Of a stretch of 64,000 nucleotides of DNA, positions 28,318-39,260 are shown one piece after another. Each line of letters starts with the position of its first letter. Position 1 is the stretch's first letter. A model generated the notes under the pieces. It searched no databases, was not told where the DNA came from, and saw only the letters and a program-made list of their open reading frames with translations. A program made the translations under genes and the position numbers. The stretch is from Actinomycetales bacterium (GTDB taxonomy: Bacteria; Actinomycetota; Actinomycetes; Actinomycetales; Dermatophilaceae). The stretch covers positions 17,251-81,250 of the forward strand of contig JADJVI010000055.1 in NCBI GenBank assembly GCA_016710645.1, written 5' to 3'.

Positions 28318-30333
28318 GTGGCCGACCCGTCCTCTTACCGACCCGCCCCGGGGCAGATCCCGATCGATCCGGGCGTCTATCGGTTCCGTGATGCCACGGG
28401 TCTGGTCATCTATGTCGGGAAGGCGAAGTCGCTGCGGCCGCGGCTGTCCTCCTACTTCCAGGACATCGCGGCCCTCCATCCCCGCACCGCGCGGATGGTG
28501 CGCACTGGCGCGAGCGTCGAGTGGACCGTCGTGGCCAACGAGGTCGAGGCGCTGCAACTGGAGTACTCCTGGATAAAGGAGTACGACCCGCGGTTCAACG
28601 TCCGCTATCGCGACGACAAGTCGTATCCCTTTCTCGCCGTGACCCTCGGCGACACCTTCCCGCGGGCTCAGGTCATGCGGGGGACCAAACGCAAGGGCAC
28701 CCGCTACTTCGGGCCGTACTCGCACGCGTGGGCGATCCGCGAGACCCTCGATCTGTTGCTGCGGGTCTTCCCGGTGCGTACCTGCAGCACGGGGGTGTTC
28801 AAGCGGGCCCAGCAGAGCGGCCGACCCTGCCTGCTCGGCTATATCGACAAGTGCTCGGCGCCGTGCGTCGGGCGGGTGACCGAGCAGGAGCATCGCGACA
28901 TCGCTCTCGACTTCTGCGATTTCATGGCCGGCAATACGACCCGGTTCGTCCGGCGCACCGAGGCGGCGATGCGCGACGCGGCGGCCGAGTTGGAGTTCGA
29001 GCGGGCGGCCAAGCTTCGTGATGACCTGCAGGCCCTCTCCAAGGCGTTGGAGAAGAACGCTGTCGTGCTCGGAGATGCCACCGACGCCGACGTCTTTGCG
29101 CTGGTTCACGATGAGCTCGAGGCTGCGGTGCAGGTCTTCCATGTCCGGGGCGGACGGGTGCGTGGCCAGCGCGGTTGGGTCGTCGACCGTGAGCAGGAGG
29201 ACGAAGCGGGCCTGGTCGAGCACCTGCTGCAACAGGTCTACGGTGACCAACCTCCCGAATCGATCCCCAAGGAAGTGCTCGTCCCGGTGCTGCCGAGCGA
29301 CCCGGACGGGATGGCGGCATGGCTCTCGACGCACCGCGGATCAGCGGTCCAGGTGCGGGTGCCGCAGCGCGGCGACAAGCGAGCGCTCATGGAGACGGTC
29401 CGTAAGAACGCCGAGCAGTCGCTGACGCGGCACAAGTTGACCCGGGCGGGTGACCTCACCGCGCGCAGCCTGGCCCTGGCCGAGTTGCAGGACGCGCTCG
29501 GGCTGGCCGAGGCGCCATTACGCATCGAGTGCTTCGACGTCAGCCACGTGCAGGGCACCCAGATGGTGGCCTCGATGGTCGTCTTCGAGGACGGGCTGGC
29601 CCGCACCTCGGAGTATCGGCGCTTCATCATCCGTGCCGACGCGGGGCCAGCGGGTGATGGTGCTCGGACGGACCCGGATGGGGCACCTGGCGCCGTCGAC
29701 GACACCGCGGCCATGCGAGAGGTGCTCACCCGCCGGTTCCGTCGGCTGATCCAGGCGACCACCCCTGGTGGTGCGGAGTCAGCGGAGGACCTCACAGGCT
29801 CGCCGATCGACCCCGCCACCGGCAAGGCGCGCAAGTTCGCCTATCCGCCCAACCTCGTCGTCGTCGACGGTGGACTGCCCCAGGTCAACGCCGCCGTCGC
29901 GGTGCTCGCCGACATGGGGATCCCCGATGTGCAAGTCGTCGGACTCGCCAAGCGGCTGGAAGAGGTGTGGCTCCCCGGCGACCCCTACCCGGTCGTTCTG
30001 CCCCGCTCCAGCGAGGGGCTCTACCTCCTGCAGCGGGTCCGCGACGAGGCCCACCGGTTCGCGATCACGTTCCACCGCAAGCGCCGGTCGGCGGCGATGA
30101 CCGAGTCGGCGCTGGACGGCATACCGGGTCTGGGAGCGACCCGGAAGGCGGCCCTGCTAGCCCATTTCGGGTCGGTCCGGAAGCTGCGCGCCGCGACCAG
30201 TGAGCAGGTCCGCGAGGTGCCGGGGATCGGTCCTCGGCTTGCCGAGACCATTCTCGCGACACTGCACGACACCCGGGGGTCGTCAGCGGCGCCGATGGCC
30301 GTTAACGTGACAACTGGAGAGGTCCTGGACTGA
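28318..30333 (+). CDS. uvrC: Excinuclease ABC subunit C (UvrC)
   Basis: A 671-residue repair nuclease that makes both incisions around lesions bound by UvrAB. Domains in order: GIY-YIG nuclease ([10 protein letters not shown], then [18 protein letters not shown]), cysteine-containing region, UvrB-binding UVR helix pair ([20 protein letters not shown]), RNase-H-like endonuclease ([12 protein letters not shown] with catalytic Asp), and tandem helix-hairpin-helix ([18 protein letters not shown] and [13 protein letters not shown]). GTG start at 28318. The usual actinobacterial order uvrC-rapZ-yvcK-whiA follows. A Gly/Asp/Ala-rich insert interrupts the endonuclease domain around residue 450, common in this group. 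Confidence 0.95.
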   Translation: MADPSSYRPAPGQIPIDPGVYRFRDATGLVIYVGKAKSLRPRLSSYFQDIAALHPRTARMVRTGASVEWTVVANEVEALQLEYSWIKEYDPRFNVRYRDDKSYPFLAVTLGDTFPRAQVMRGTKRKGTRYFGPYSHAWAIRETLDLLLRVFPVRTCSTGVFKRAQQSGRPCLLGYIDKCSAPCVGRVTEQEHRDIALDFCDFMAGNTTRFVRRTEAAMRDAAAELEFERAAKLRDDLQALSKALEKNAVVLGDATDADVFALVHDELEAAVQVFHVRGGRVRGQRGWVVDREQEDEAGLVEHLLQQVYGDQPPESIPKEVLVPVLPSDPDGMAAWLSTHRGSAVQVRVPQRGDKRALMETVRKNAEQSLTRHKLTRAGDLTARSLALAELQDALGLAEAPLRIECFDVSHVQGTQMVASMVVFEDGLARTSEYRRFIIRADAGPAGDGARTDPDGAPGAVDDTAAMREVLTRRFRRLIQATTPGGAESAEDLTGSPIDPATGKARKFAYPPNLVVVDGGLPQVNAAVAVLADMGIPDVQVVGLAKRLEEVWLPGDPYPVVLPRSSEGLYLLQRVRDEAHRFAITFHRKRRSAAMTESALDGIPGLGATRKAALLAHFGSVRKLRAATSEQVREVPGIGPRLAETILATLHDTRGSSAAPMAVNVTTGEVLD

Positions 30334-30384
30334 CAGCGCTTCGGCGCGCACGGGTTGAGAGCACGAGATACGGGAGGTATGCCG

Positions 30385-31344
30385 GTGAGCTCGGACGAGG
30401 GGGCGGCATCGCCCCAGGTCGCGGTGGACCCCACCCCGACGCTGGCGATGCGGGCCTTATCACGCTTGGAGGAGGAGCCGCCGCTTATCGTCATCACGGG
30501 TATGAGCGGGGCAGGTCGCTCGACGGCCGCGAAGGTGCTGGAAGACCTCGGGTGGTATGTCGTGGACAACCTGCCCACCCAATTGCTCAAGGCGCTGCAG
30601 GACCTGCGCAGTCACGGGCTCGCCGACAGCGCCACGCCGATGCGCCTGGCCGCCGTCATCGACGCCCGCGCCGGGCGGATGTCGGGCAGCCTGTCGCACA
30701 CCCTGGGGGAGTTGCGAGCCGGTGGTGACCGGCCGGTCGTGGTCTTCCTCGATGCCACCGACGAGGCGTTGGTACGGCGCTTCGAAAGTGTGCGGCGACC
30801 CCATCCGCTCCAAGGGTCCGGGCGCCTCATGGACGCGATCGTCCGCGAGCGGACCCTGATGGCCGACCTGCGCGCCAGCGCGGACCTCATCATCGACACC
30901 TCAGGGTTCAACGTCCACCAGCTCGCCGCCAAGATCTCGTCCTTGCTGTCGGCGGCGGTCAGCTCACGGGTGCGGCTTGCGGTCGTGTCCTTCGGCTTCA
31001 AATACGGCGTTCCGCTGGATGCCGATTTCGTGCTCGACATGCGCTTCCTGCCCAACCCCTTCTGGGTGGAGTCACTGCGCGCGCAGAACGGCCGGGATGC
31101 GCCAGTGGCTGATTTCGTGCTGAGCCAGGCCGGGGCGCAGGAATTCCTCGACCGAGTCGTGGCCATGCTCGAACCCGTGGTCGCCGGCTACCAGCGCGAG
31201 GGTCGACGCTATGCCACGGTGGCGATCGGCTGCACCGGCGGAAAGCACCGCTCGGTGGCCATGTCGGAGGCGCTGCTGCGCCGCCTGACTGCGGTCGACG
31301 GGGTCGATGCCTTGATTGTCCATCGCGACCTCGGGCGGGAGTAA
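30385..31344 (+). CDS. rapZ: RapZ/YvcJ-family nucleotide-binding protein
   Basis: A 319-residue protein. Walker A-like GMSGAGRST at about residues 38-46, then DLGWYVVDNLPTQLL, the family Asp-rich FLDATDEALVRRF, and the C-terminal SFGFKYGVPLDADFVLDMRFLPNPFW and GCTGGKHRSV motifs, all diagnostic. In E. coli RapZ directs RNase E to small RNAs; in Gram-positives its role is poorly known. GTG at 30385 is chosen over the ATG at 30379 because a GGGAGG box lies 7 bases before the GTG and only 1 base before the ATG. 6 bp before yvcK. Confidence 0.9.
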   Translation: MSSDEGAASPQVAVDPTPTLAMRALSRLEEEPPLIVITGMSGAGRSTAAKVLEDLGWYVVDNLPTQLLKALQDLRSHGLADSATPMRLAAVIDARAGRMSGSLSHTLGELRAGGDRPVVVFLDATDEALVRRFESVRRPHPLQGSGRLMDAIVRERTLMADLRASADLIIDTSGFNVHQLAAKISSLLSAAVSSRVRLAVVSFGFKYGVPLDADFVLDMRFLPNPFWVESLRAQNGRDAPVADFVLSQAGAQEFLDRVVAMLEPVVAGYQREGRRYATVAIGCTGGKHRSVAMSEALLRRLTAVDGVDALIVHRDLGRE

Positions 31345-31350
31345 GGCTCG

Positions 31351-32292
31351 GTGCCTGGACAGCGCGTTGTCGCTCTTGGTGGTGGCCATGGTCTGGCCAC
31401 GTCGCTGAGCGCACTGAAGATCCTCACCGACCAGGTCACCGCCGTGGTGACGGTTGCCGACGACGGGGGGTCCTCGGGCAGACTGCGCGCCGAGTTCGAC
31501 GTGCTTCCTCCGGGTGACTTGAGGATGGCCCTGGCCGCGCTGTGCGAGGACAGCTCGTGGGGCCGCACCTGGCGTGACGTGCTGCAGCACCGGTTCGGTG
31601 GCGAAGGCCCGCTGGCGGGCCACGCCATGGGAAATCTGCTCATCGTCGCCATCTGGGAACAACTGGCCACGACCGTCGACGGGCTCGACCTGGTGGGCCG
31701 ACTGCTCAACGCTCGCGGACGGGTGCTGCCCATGGCGTCCCAACCGCTGCAGATCGAAGCCGACATCCTCGGGCACGACCCGGCATACCCCGATGTCACC
31801 TTCACCGTGCGTGGGCAGCATGTCGTCGCCTCGTCGCCGGGACGGGTCGAGGAGATCCGGCTGCGACCTGCCCAACCGCGGGCTTGCCCCGAGAGCATCG
31901 AGGCTGTCTTGGCCGCCGATTGGGTGATCCTCGGCCCCGGATCCTGGTTCACTTCCGTGCTCCCGCACGTCCTCGTGCCCGACCTGTGCCGCGCCCTGGA
32001 GTCGACTCCGGGCCGCCGCCTGCTCAACCTCAATCTCGACATCCGCACCGGGGAGACGAAGGGATTCCGGGCGGTCGATCACCTGGAGTCGTTGGCTCGG
32101 CATGCGCCCGACCTGCGTCTGGATGTCGTCCTGGCCGATCCCGGCTCTCTCGACGACCCGACGTCGGTCCGCGCGGCCGCCCGTGACCTCGGCGCCGAAC
32201 TGGTGATCACCCCCGTGTCCGTGATGGGTGCGCGAGGTCAACATGATGCGCTGCGGCTCGCGGCGGCATACCGTGATGTCTTTGGGGCGTAG
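31351..32292 (+). CDS. YvcK/CofD-like protein (gluconeogenesis factor)
   Basis: A 313-residue Rossmann-like protein. GGGHGLATSLSALK at the N terminus, then VTVADDGGSSGRLRAEFD and LPPGDLRMALAAL are the YvcK/CofD signature. In Bacillus and mycobacteria this family binds UDP-sugars and affects carbon flux to cell wall precursors. GTG start at 31351. Sits between rapZ and whiA as in most Gram-positive genomes. Confidence 0.9.
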   Translation: MPGQRVVALGGGHGLATSLSALKILTDQVTAVVTVADDGGSSGRLRAEFDVLPPGDLRMALAALCEDSSWGRTWRDVLQHRFGGEGPLAGHAMGNLLIVAIWEQLATTVDGLDLVGRLLNARGRVLPMASQPLQIEADILGHDPAYPDVTFTVRGQHVVASSPGRVEEIRLRPAQPRACPESIEAVLAADWVILGPGSWFTSVLPHVLVPDLCRALESTPGRRLLNLNLDIRTGETKGFRAVDHLESLARHAPDLRLDVVLADPGSLDDPTSVRAAARDLGAELVITPVSVMGARGQHDALRLAAAYRDVFGA

Positions 32293-32406
32293 CTGCCCTC
32301 GGATCGTGCTCACCACGACGTCGGATCGGTTAGGCTGACGCGCGCGTTCGTCGCGACCAGGGGTGCTGGCCGAACTGCGTGGTACCGAGGCTAGAGGCAG
32401 GTTTTC

Positions 32407-33387
32407 ATGGCGATGACAGCGAGGGTGAAGGACGAGCTCTCCCGACTCGCCATCACCAAACCGTGCTGTCGGAAGGCCGAGGTGTCCGCGCTCATCCGGT
32501 TCGCCGGCGGCCTGCACATCGTCGGCGGCCACATCGTCGTCGAGGCCGAACTCGACACCGCCAACGCCGCCCGCCGCTTGCGTCGCGAGATCGCCGAGGT
32601 CTACGGCCAGAAGTCCGATGTCCTCGTCATGACCGCCGGAGGCTTGCGCCGCGGGTCGCGCTATGTCGTCCGGGTGGTCGAGGAGGGCGCCACGCTGGCC
32701 CGGCAGACGGGGCTGGTCGACGCCCGCGGTCGCCCGGTCCGTGGATTACCGCCACGCGTCGTGTCAGCCAGCGCGTGCGACGCCGAAGCCGCCTGGCGCG
32801 GGGCCTTCCTCGCGCACGGCTCGCTGACCGAACCTGGCCGCTCTAGCGCGCTGGAGGTCACCTGTCCGGGTCCCGAGGCGGCCTTGGCTCTCGTGGGTGC
32901 AGCCCGCCGGTTGGGCGTTTCCGCGAAAGCCCGCGAGGTGCGCGGCGTCGACCGGGTCGTCATCCGTGACGGCGATGCGATTGCGGCCCTGCTCACCCGG
33001 CTCGGAGCGCACGACGCGGTCCTGGCCTGGGAAGAGCGCCGGATGCGCCGGGAAGTGCGCGCTACCGCCAATCGGCTGGCCAACTTTGACGACGCCAACT
33101 TGCGCCGCTCGGCTCGGGCCGCGGTCGCCGCCGGCGCGCGGGTTGAGCGTGCGCTGGAGATCCTCGGCGACGAGGTCCCCGATCACCTCGCTGAGGCGGG
33201 CACGCTGCGACTGCAGCACAAGCAGGCTTCGTTGGAGGAGCTCGGTCAGCTCGCCGTCCCGCCGATGACCAAGGACGCGGTCGCCGGTCGGATCCGCCGC
33301 CTGCTGGCGATGGCCGACAAGAAGGCTGCCGACCTCGGTATCCCCAACACCGAGGTAAATCTCACACCGGAGATGCTCGACGGCTGA
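32407..33387 (+). CDS. whiA: DNA-binding protein WhiA
   Basis: A 326-residue regulator. N-terminal degenerate LAGLIDADG-type domain opening [25 protein letters not shown] and [14 protein letters not shown], and a C-terminal helix-turn-helix region with [16 protein letters not shown] and [12 protein letters not shown]. WhiA controls sporulation-linked division genes in Streptomyces and growth or division in non-sporulating relatives. ATG at 32407 with an AGGCAGG box. There is a 114-bp gap after yvcK with a possible promoter. Confidence 0.95.
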   Translation: MAMTARVKDELSRLAITKPCCRKAEVSALIRFAGGLHIVGGHIVVEAELDTANAARRLRREIAEVYGQKSDVLVMTAGGLRRGSRYVVRVVEEGATLARQTGLVDARGRPVRGLPPRVVSASACDAEAAWRGAFLAHGSLTEPGRSSALEVTCPGPEAALALVGAARRLGVSAKAREVRGVDRVVIRDGDAIAALLTRLGAHDAVLAWEERRMRREVRATANRLANFDDANLRRSARAAVAAGARVERALEILGDEVPDHLAEAGTLRLQHKQASLEELGQLAVPPMTKDAVAGRIRRLLAMADKKAADLGIPNTEVNLTPEMLDG

Positions 33388-34711
<1,324 letters not shown>

Positions 34712-34755
34712 CCCGACTAGTTCAGCAATACACCTGAAGAAAGAAGGTTGGTGCC

Positions 34756-35970
34756 GTGAAGACCACTGCCGACCTGGGCGACCTGCGCGGCAAGCGCGTC
34801 CTCGTCCGTTCGGATCTCAACGTCCCCCTCGACGGTGACCGCAATATCACTGACGACGGCCGGATCCGGGCGTCGGTGCCGACCATCAAGGCGCTGTCCG
34901 AGGCGGGTGCACGCGTCATCGTGTGCGCCCACCTCGGGCGGCCCAAGGGCGCTCCGGAGGAGAAGTACTCCCTCGCACCGGTCGTGGGCCGGATGAGTGA
35001 TTTGCTCGGCAAGCCGGTCGCCTTTGCCACCGACACGGTGGGGGAGTCGGCCAAAGCTGTCGTCGCAGGCCTCGCCGACGGCGACGTCGCGCTGCTGGAG
35101 AACATCCGGTTCAACGCCGGCGAGACCAGCAAGGACGAAGCCGAGCGGGCGGCATTCGCAGCCGAGCTAGCCTCTTTGGCCGACGCCTTCGTGTCTGACG
35201 GTTTCGGTGTCGTACACCGCAAGCAGGCGTCGGTCTATGACGTGGCCAAGCTGCTGCCGTCCGCCATGGGCGGCTTGGTCGCCGCCGAAGTAGACGTCCT
35301 CAAGCGGCTCACCGTCGACCCAGCGCGCCCGTATGCCGTGGTGCTGGGTGGCGCGAAGGTCGCCGACAAGCTCGCGGTCATCGCCAACCTCATGAAGACG
35401 GCCGACCGCCTCGTCATCGGCGGCGGGATGGCCTTCACCTTCCTCGCAGCCGAGGGCTACGAGGTGGGCTCGAGCCTGCTGGACAAGGACAACATCGAGA
35501 CCTGCAAGGCCTACCTCAGCGAGGCCAAGGCCAAGGGTGTCGACATCGTCCTGCCGGTCGACGTCGTCGCAGCGACGGCGTTCTCGGCCGACGCCGATCA
35601 CGAGGTCGTCGCGGCCGATTCGATCCCCGCCGACCGGATGGGCTTGGACATCGGCCCGAAGTCCGCGCAGATTTACGCCGACGCCATCCGCGATGCCAAG
35701 ACGGTCTTCTGGAACGGCCCGATGGGCGCGTTCGAGATGGCCCCATATGCCGCCGGCACCAAGGCGGTTGCGGCTGCCCTCGTCGAGGCCACCGAGCACG
35801 GCGCTCTCACTGTCGTCGGCGGCGGCGACTCGGCTGCCGCGGTGCGTCAGCTCGGCTTCGCCGACGAGCAGTTCGGCCACATCTCCACCGGTGGTGGGGC
35901 CAGCCTGGAATACCTCGAGGGCAAAGACCTGCCCGGCATCTCGATCCTCAGCGAAGGGACCAACGCGTGA
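34756..35970 (+). CDS. pgk: Phosphoglycerate kinase
   Basis: A 404-residue kinase making ATP from 1,3-bisphosphoglycerate. Motifs: [11 protein letters not shown] (substrate-binding), [41 protein letters not shown], and the C-terminal [14 protein letters not shown] and [17 protein letters not shown] at 34756 with an AAGAAGG box. The stop overlaps the tpiA start by 4 bp. Confidence 0.97.
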   Translation: MKTTADLGDLRGKRVLVRSDLNVPLDGDRNITDDGRIRASVPTIKALSEAGARVIVCAHLGRPKGAPEEKYSLAPVVGRMSDLLGKPVAFATDTVGESAKAVVAGLADGDVALLENIRFNAGETSKDEAERAAFAAELASLADAFVSDGFGVVHRKQASVYDVAKLLPSAMGGLVAAEVDVLKRLTVDPARPYAVVLGGAKVADKLAVIANLMKTADRLVIGGGMAFTFLAAEGYEVGSSLLDKDNIETCKAYLSEAKAKGVDIVLPVDVVAATAFSADADHEVVAADSIPADRMGLDIGPKSAQIYADAIRDAKTVFWNGPMGAFEMAPYAAGTKAVAAALVEATEHGALTVVGGGDSAAAVRQLGFADEQFGHISTGGGASLEYLEGKDLPGISILSEGTNA

Positions 35971-36764
35971 GCACCTCTGGCCGGACCCCCCTGCTTGCGG
36001 GCAACTGGAAGATGAACCTGGACCACCTGCAGGCCACCCACCTGGTCCAGAAGCTCGACTGGACGCTGCGCGACGGCAAGCACGACTACGACCAGGTCGA
36101 GGTGGCGGTGCTGCCGCCGTTCACCGACCTGCGCTCGGTGCAGACCCTTGTCGAGGGCGACAAGCTCCAGGTGCGCTACGGCGCCCAGGACCTGTCTGTC
36201 CATGACTCGGGTGCCTACACCGGCGAGATCTCGGGTGCCTTCCTCGCCAAGCTTGGCTGCACCTATGTGACGGTCGGGCACAGCGAGCGCCGGGAATACC
36301 ACCACGAGACCGACGAGGTCGTCAACGCCAAGGTCAAGGCGGCCTACCGGCACGGGATCACCCCGATCCTGTGCTGCGGTGAGGGTCTCGATGTTCGCAA
36401 GGCCGGGGGCCAGGTCGCGCACGTCGTGGGCCAGCTGACCAAGAACCTGGACGGCATCACCGCCGAGCAGGCTCGCTCGATCGTCATCGCCTACGAGCCC
36501 ATCTGGGCCATCGGCACCGGCGAGGTTGCGACGCCTGAGGATGCCCAGGAGGTGTGTTCGGCGATCCGCACCCTGCTGGCCGACCTCTACAGCGGCGACC
36601 TCGCCGACGGCGTCCGGGTCCTCTACGGTGGCTCGGTCAAGTCGAGCAATGTCGCGGCGATCATGGCCAAGGAGGATGTCGACGGCGCGCTTGTCGGCGG
36701 CGCCTCGCTCGATGCGGGTGAGTTCGCGGCGATCTGTAGGTTCAAGGACCACGTCACCGGCTGA
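35967..36764 (+). CDS. tpiA: Triosephosphate isomerase
   Basis: A 265-residue TIM barrel that interconverts DHAP and glyceraldehyde 3-phosphate. N-terminal AGNWKMN, catalytic His in VGHSERREY, catalytic Glu in [11 protein letters not shown] and the phosphate loop YGGSVKSSN are all present. GTG start overlaps the pgk stop. A terminator hairpin follows 22 bp after the stop. Confidence 0.97.
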   Translation: MSTSGRTPLLAGNWKMNLDHLQATHLVQKLDWTLRDGKHDYDQVEVAVLPPFTDLRSVQTLVEGDKLQVRYGAQDLSVHDSGAYTGEISGAFLAKLGCTYVTVGHSERREYHHETDEVVNAKVKAAYRHGITPILCCGEGLDVRKAGGQVAHVVGQLTKNLDGITAEQARSIVIAYEPIWAIGTGEVATPEDAQEVCSAIRTLLADLYSGDLADGVRVLYGGSVKSSNVAAIMAKEDVDGALVGGASLDAGEFAAICRFKDHVTG

Positions 36765-36786
36765 CCCACTCGGCACATCTCACACA

Positions 36787-36817
36787 GCGGCCTCCGCCCA
36801 GATCGGGCGGGGGCCGC
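36787..36817 (+). terminator. Terminator after the gap-pgk-tpiA operon
   Basis: 13-bp arms (GCGGCCTCCGCCC and GGGCGGGGGCCGC, one G-T wobble) around AGATC, 22 bp after tpiA. GC-rich stem without T-tract, as is common in actinobacteria. Confidence 0.7.
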
Positions 36818-36834
36818 GGGTGTATGCCGTTAAC

Positions 36835-37710
36835 GTGGGCTTCGTGGATGGTTTCGAACGCGACGGGCTGCGCTTTCGGGTGCGTGATGGCGGACCGGTC
36901 AATGGCGAGCCGGTCGTGCTGCTGCACGGCTTCCCACAGGACTCCACGTGCTGGCGGGAGGTCGAGCCGCTGCTGCATGCCGGTGGCTGCCGGACTCTTG
37001 CCCCCGACCAACGGGGCTACTCACCCCAGGCGCGGCCACGGCATACCGGCGCGTATGCCGTGCGCGAGTTGGTCGCCGACATCCTGGGCCTGCTGGACGC
37101 CGCGGGCGCCGAACGGGCTCACGTCGTCGGACACGACTGGGGTGCTGCCGTGGCGTGGGAACTGGCCATCCGGGCGCCACACAGGGTAGTCAGCCTGACG
37201 ACGCTGTCTACCCCTCACCCGACCGCCTTTCGGCAGGCGCTGCGCACCCCGGATCAGCGGAAAAGAAGTTGGTACATGGCGGCCTTCCAGGTGCCCGTTC
37301 TGCCGGAACGGGTGCTGCTGCGCAGACTTGGCCCCACCCTGCGACGCAGCGGCTTGCCGCCCGAGCGGGTGGCACACTACGTGGCGCGGTTTGCCACCAC
37401 CGACGACCTGCGGGGCCCGATCGACTGGTATCGGGACGCCCGACCCCGTTCGCGATCTCGGCTGCGCCGGGATCAGGCCGCGGGGCCACAACGTCCGCCG
37501 CGTTTGACCATGGTGACGGTGCCGACGACCTACCTCTGGGGCAACCAGGACGAGGCGCTCGGTGCCCGCGGGGCCAACGACACCGCGGGGTATGTGAGCG
37601 CGCCCTATCGCTTCGTCGAGCTCGAGGCTGGCCACTGGCTTCCCGAGTGTCAGCCCGAGGTAGTGGCCCGGGAGGTGCTCCTGCGGGTGGCGGGGACGAC
37701 GACCACCTGA
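36835..37710 (+). CDS. Alpha/beta hydrolase, epoxide-hydrolase-like
   Basis: A ~291-residue hydrolase. HGFPQDSTCW gives the oxyanion region, LAPDQRGYS the usual early loop, VGHDWGAAVAW an Asp nucleophile elbow typical of epoxide hydrolases/haloalkane dehalogenases, and GHWLPEC the catalytic His near the C terminus. Substrate unknown. Start uncertain: GTG codons at 36820, 36835 and 36844 are possible; the conserved part begins just after the last. One inverted motif pair (37037-37062) lies inside the gene, encoding RHTGAYAV. Confidence 0.75.
   Translation: MGFVDGFERDGLRFRVRDGGPVNGEPVVLLHGFPQDSTCWREVEPLLHAGGCRTLAPDQRGYSPQARPRHTGAYAVRELVADILGLLDAAGAERAHVVGHDWGAAVAWELAIRAPHRVVSLTTLSTPHPTAFRQALRTPDQRKRSWYMAAFQVPVLPERVLLRRLGPTLRRSGLPPERVAHYVARFATTDDLRGPIDWYRDARPRSRSRLRRDQAAGPQRPPRLTMVTVPTTYLWGNQDEALGARGANDTAGYVSAPYRFVELEAGHWLPECQPEVVAREVLLRVAGTTTT
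37037..37062. repeat. Inverted GTATGCCG-motif pair inside the hydrolase gene
   Basis: CACGGCATAC and GTATGCCGTG, perfect 10-bp arms with a 6-base loop, inside coding sequence. The two motif copies are read in different codon phases (cgg-cat-acc and tat-gcc-gtg). Confidence 0.7.
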
Positions 37711-37851
37711 CCTTCGCGCGGGCACAAGCGGACATCAACTCCCGACCGGATCGCGGGTCATGAGCTACGACGTTCGGCGTCCTGTCATCGGGACAGGTAT
37801 TCTGGCCCCTGGCCGTCTCGGCCCTACCGACCATCGCGAGAGAGAGCGTCA

Positions 37852-38100
37852 GTGAACGCGGTCAAGATCGCCCTTCAGGTGCTGCTCGTCATCTCGAGCC
37901 TGTTCCTCACCTTGCTCATCCTCATGCACAAGGGGAAGGGCGGCGGGCTGTCGGACATGTTCGGTGGCGGGATGTCCTCATCGCTGGGTGGGTCCACGGT
38001 CGCTGAGCGCAACCTCGACCGGTTCACCATCGCCGTGGCCTTGGTCTGGTTCGCCGCCGTCGTGGGTCTTGGCCTGCTCGAGCGTTTCGTCGCGGCCTGA
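37852..38100 (+). CDS. secG: Preprotein translocase subunit SecG
   Basis: An 82-residue membrane protein with two hydrophobic segments (IALQVLLVISSLFLTLLILM and TIAVALVWFAAVVGLGLLE) separated by the classic Gly-rich cytosolic loop HKGKGGGLSDMFGGG. SecG assists SecYE during export. GTG start at 37852 with a GAGAGAG box nearby. Same strand as the upstream glycolytic genes, as in many actinobacteria (tpiA-secG neighbourhood). Confidence 0.95.
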   Translation: MNAVKIALQVLLVISSLFLTLLILMHKGKGGGLSDMFGGGMSSSLGGSTVAERNLDRFTIAVALVWFAAVVGLGLLERFVAA

Positions 38101-38116
38101 GGCGGGGGAGTAGACG

Positions 38117-38467
38117 ATGGCTAGTGGCAACGCTATTCGCGGTAGTCGAGTCGGCGCCGGCCCGATGGGTGAGGCCGAGCGCGGCGAGGCCGCTCCTCGG
38201 GTCCATATGTCGTACTGGTGCTCCAACGGGCACGAGACCCGCCCGAGTTTCGCGCAGGAACCCGGCATGGTGCCGCCCGAGCACTGGGACTGCCCCCGCT
38301 GCGGCTTGCCCGCCGGCCAGGACCGCGCCAACCCCCCGGCACCGCCGAAGGTGGAGCCGTACAAGACCCACTTGGCCTATGTAAAGGAACGCCGCTCGGA
38401 TGCCGACGGCCAGGCCATCCTCGACGAGGCGCTGTCTGCGCTGCGCGACCGCGGCCTGATCCAATAG
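38117..38467 (+). CDS. rbpA: RNA polymerase-binding protein RbpA
   Basis: A 116-residue actinobacterial transcription activator that binds RNA polymerase and primary sigma factors. Seen: the N-terminal Gly/Arg-rich tail, the zinc-ribbon-like core YWCSNGH ... WDCPRCGLPAG, the KTHLAYVKERRS basic linker and the C-terminal sigma-interacting helix (AILDEALSALRDR). ATG at 38117 with a GGGGGAG box. Convergent with pgl. This is a strong lineage marker. Confidence 0.95.
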   Translation: MASGNAIRGSRVGAGPMGEAERGEAAPRVHMSYWCSNGHETRPSFAQEPGMVPPEHWDCPRCGLPAGQDRANPPAPPKVEPYKTHLAYVKERRSDADGQAILDEALSALRDRGLIQ

Positions 38468-38498
38468 CGGCGTCTCTTAGCCAGTCGTCAGGCTGCCC

Positions 38499-39260
38499 CT
38501 ATGCGGGAGCGGCCACCTGCCCGGCGGCTGCCGCGTCGACCAGCCACAGGGTGCGCTGCCGACCGTGCGGCGTGCCAGCGGGCGCTTGGTTCGTCGGGGC
38601 GCCTGCAAGAGACCGTTTGACCGCGTCCGCCTTGTCCGCTCCCGACACGAGAAACCAGGTCTGCGTGGCGCGTGCCAGGGTCGGGAAGGTCATGGTGACC
38701 CGCTCCGACGGGGGCTTGGGGGAGTCGCTGATCCCCATGACCGCCCGTTCGGTCACCGACAGGCTTGGGTGCCCGGGGAAGAGCGATGCCACATGGGCGT
38801 CTGGACCGACGCCCAACAGCAAGATGTCGAAATCGGGGAGCGACTGACCCGGGGTCGCCGCAGCGGCGAGCTGCCCGGCATACTGCTGGGCGCTGTCGTG
38901 CACGGAGGTGCTGAGCTCGGGGCCGGCCACCGCGTGCACGTGCGTAGGGTCGAGAGGGAGCGTGTCGAGCAGGGCAGCGCGGTTCTGGGTGTCGTTGCGG
39001 TCCGGGTGGCCGGCCGGGAGGTAGCGCTCGTCCCCCCACCAGAGGTGCAGCCGACTCCAATCGACTAGTCCGAGCAGCCCGCTGGCTCCCGCTCCGGCCA
39101 GGATGGCCGACCCCATGCTGCCGCCGGTGAGCACGAGATGGGCGGTCCCGGAACGCGACTGGGCCTCGGACAGGGCCAGCAGCAGCCGGGCGCCCGAGGC
39201 GGCGATGAGCAGCTCCCGGTCGCGATGGACCAGGAGGATCGGGCGCTGGTATGCCGTCAC
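38499..39260 (-). CDS. pgl: 6-phosphogluconolactonase
   Basis: A 253-residue enzyme of the oxidative pentose phosphate branch, hydrolysing 6-phosphogluconolactone. Motifs LVLTGGSMGSAIL and LHLWWGDERYLPAGHPDRN, then LLGVGPDAHVASLFPG are diagnostic of the NagB/Pgl fold. The C-terminal ~20 residues are Ala-rich. ATG at 39260 overlaps the opcA stop by 4 bp; last gene of tkt-tal-zwf-opcA-pgl. Confidence 0.95.
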   Translation of the reverse strand: MTAYQRPILLVHRDRELLIAASGARLLLALSEAQSRSGTAHLVLTGGSMGSAILAGAGASGLLGLVDWSRLHLWWGDERYLPAGHPDRNDTQNRAALLDTLPLDPTHVHAVAGPELSTSVHDSAQQYAGQLAAAATPGQSLPDFDILLLGVGPDAHVASLFPGHPSLSVTERAVMGISDSPKPPSERVTMTFPTLARATQTWFLVSGADKADAVKRSLAGAPTNQAPAGTPHGRQRTLWLVDAAAAGQVAAPA

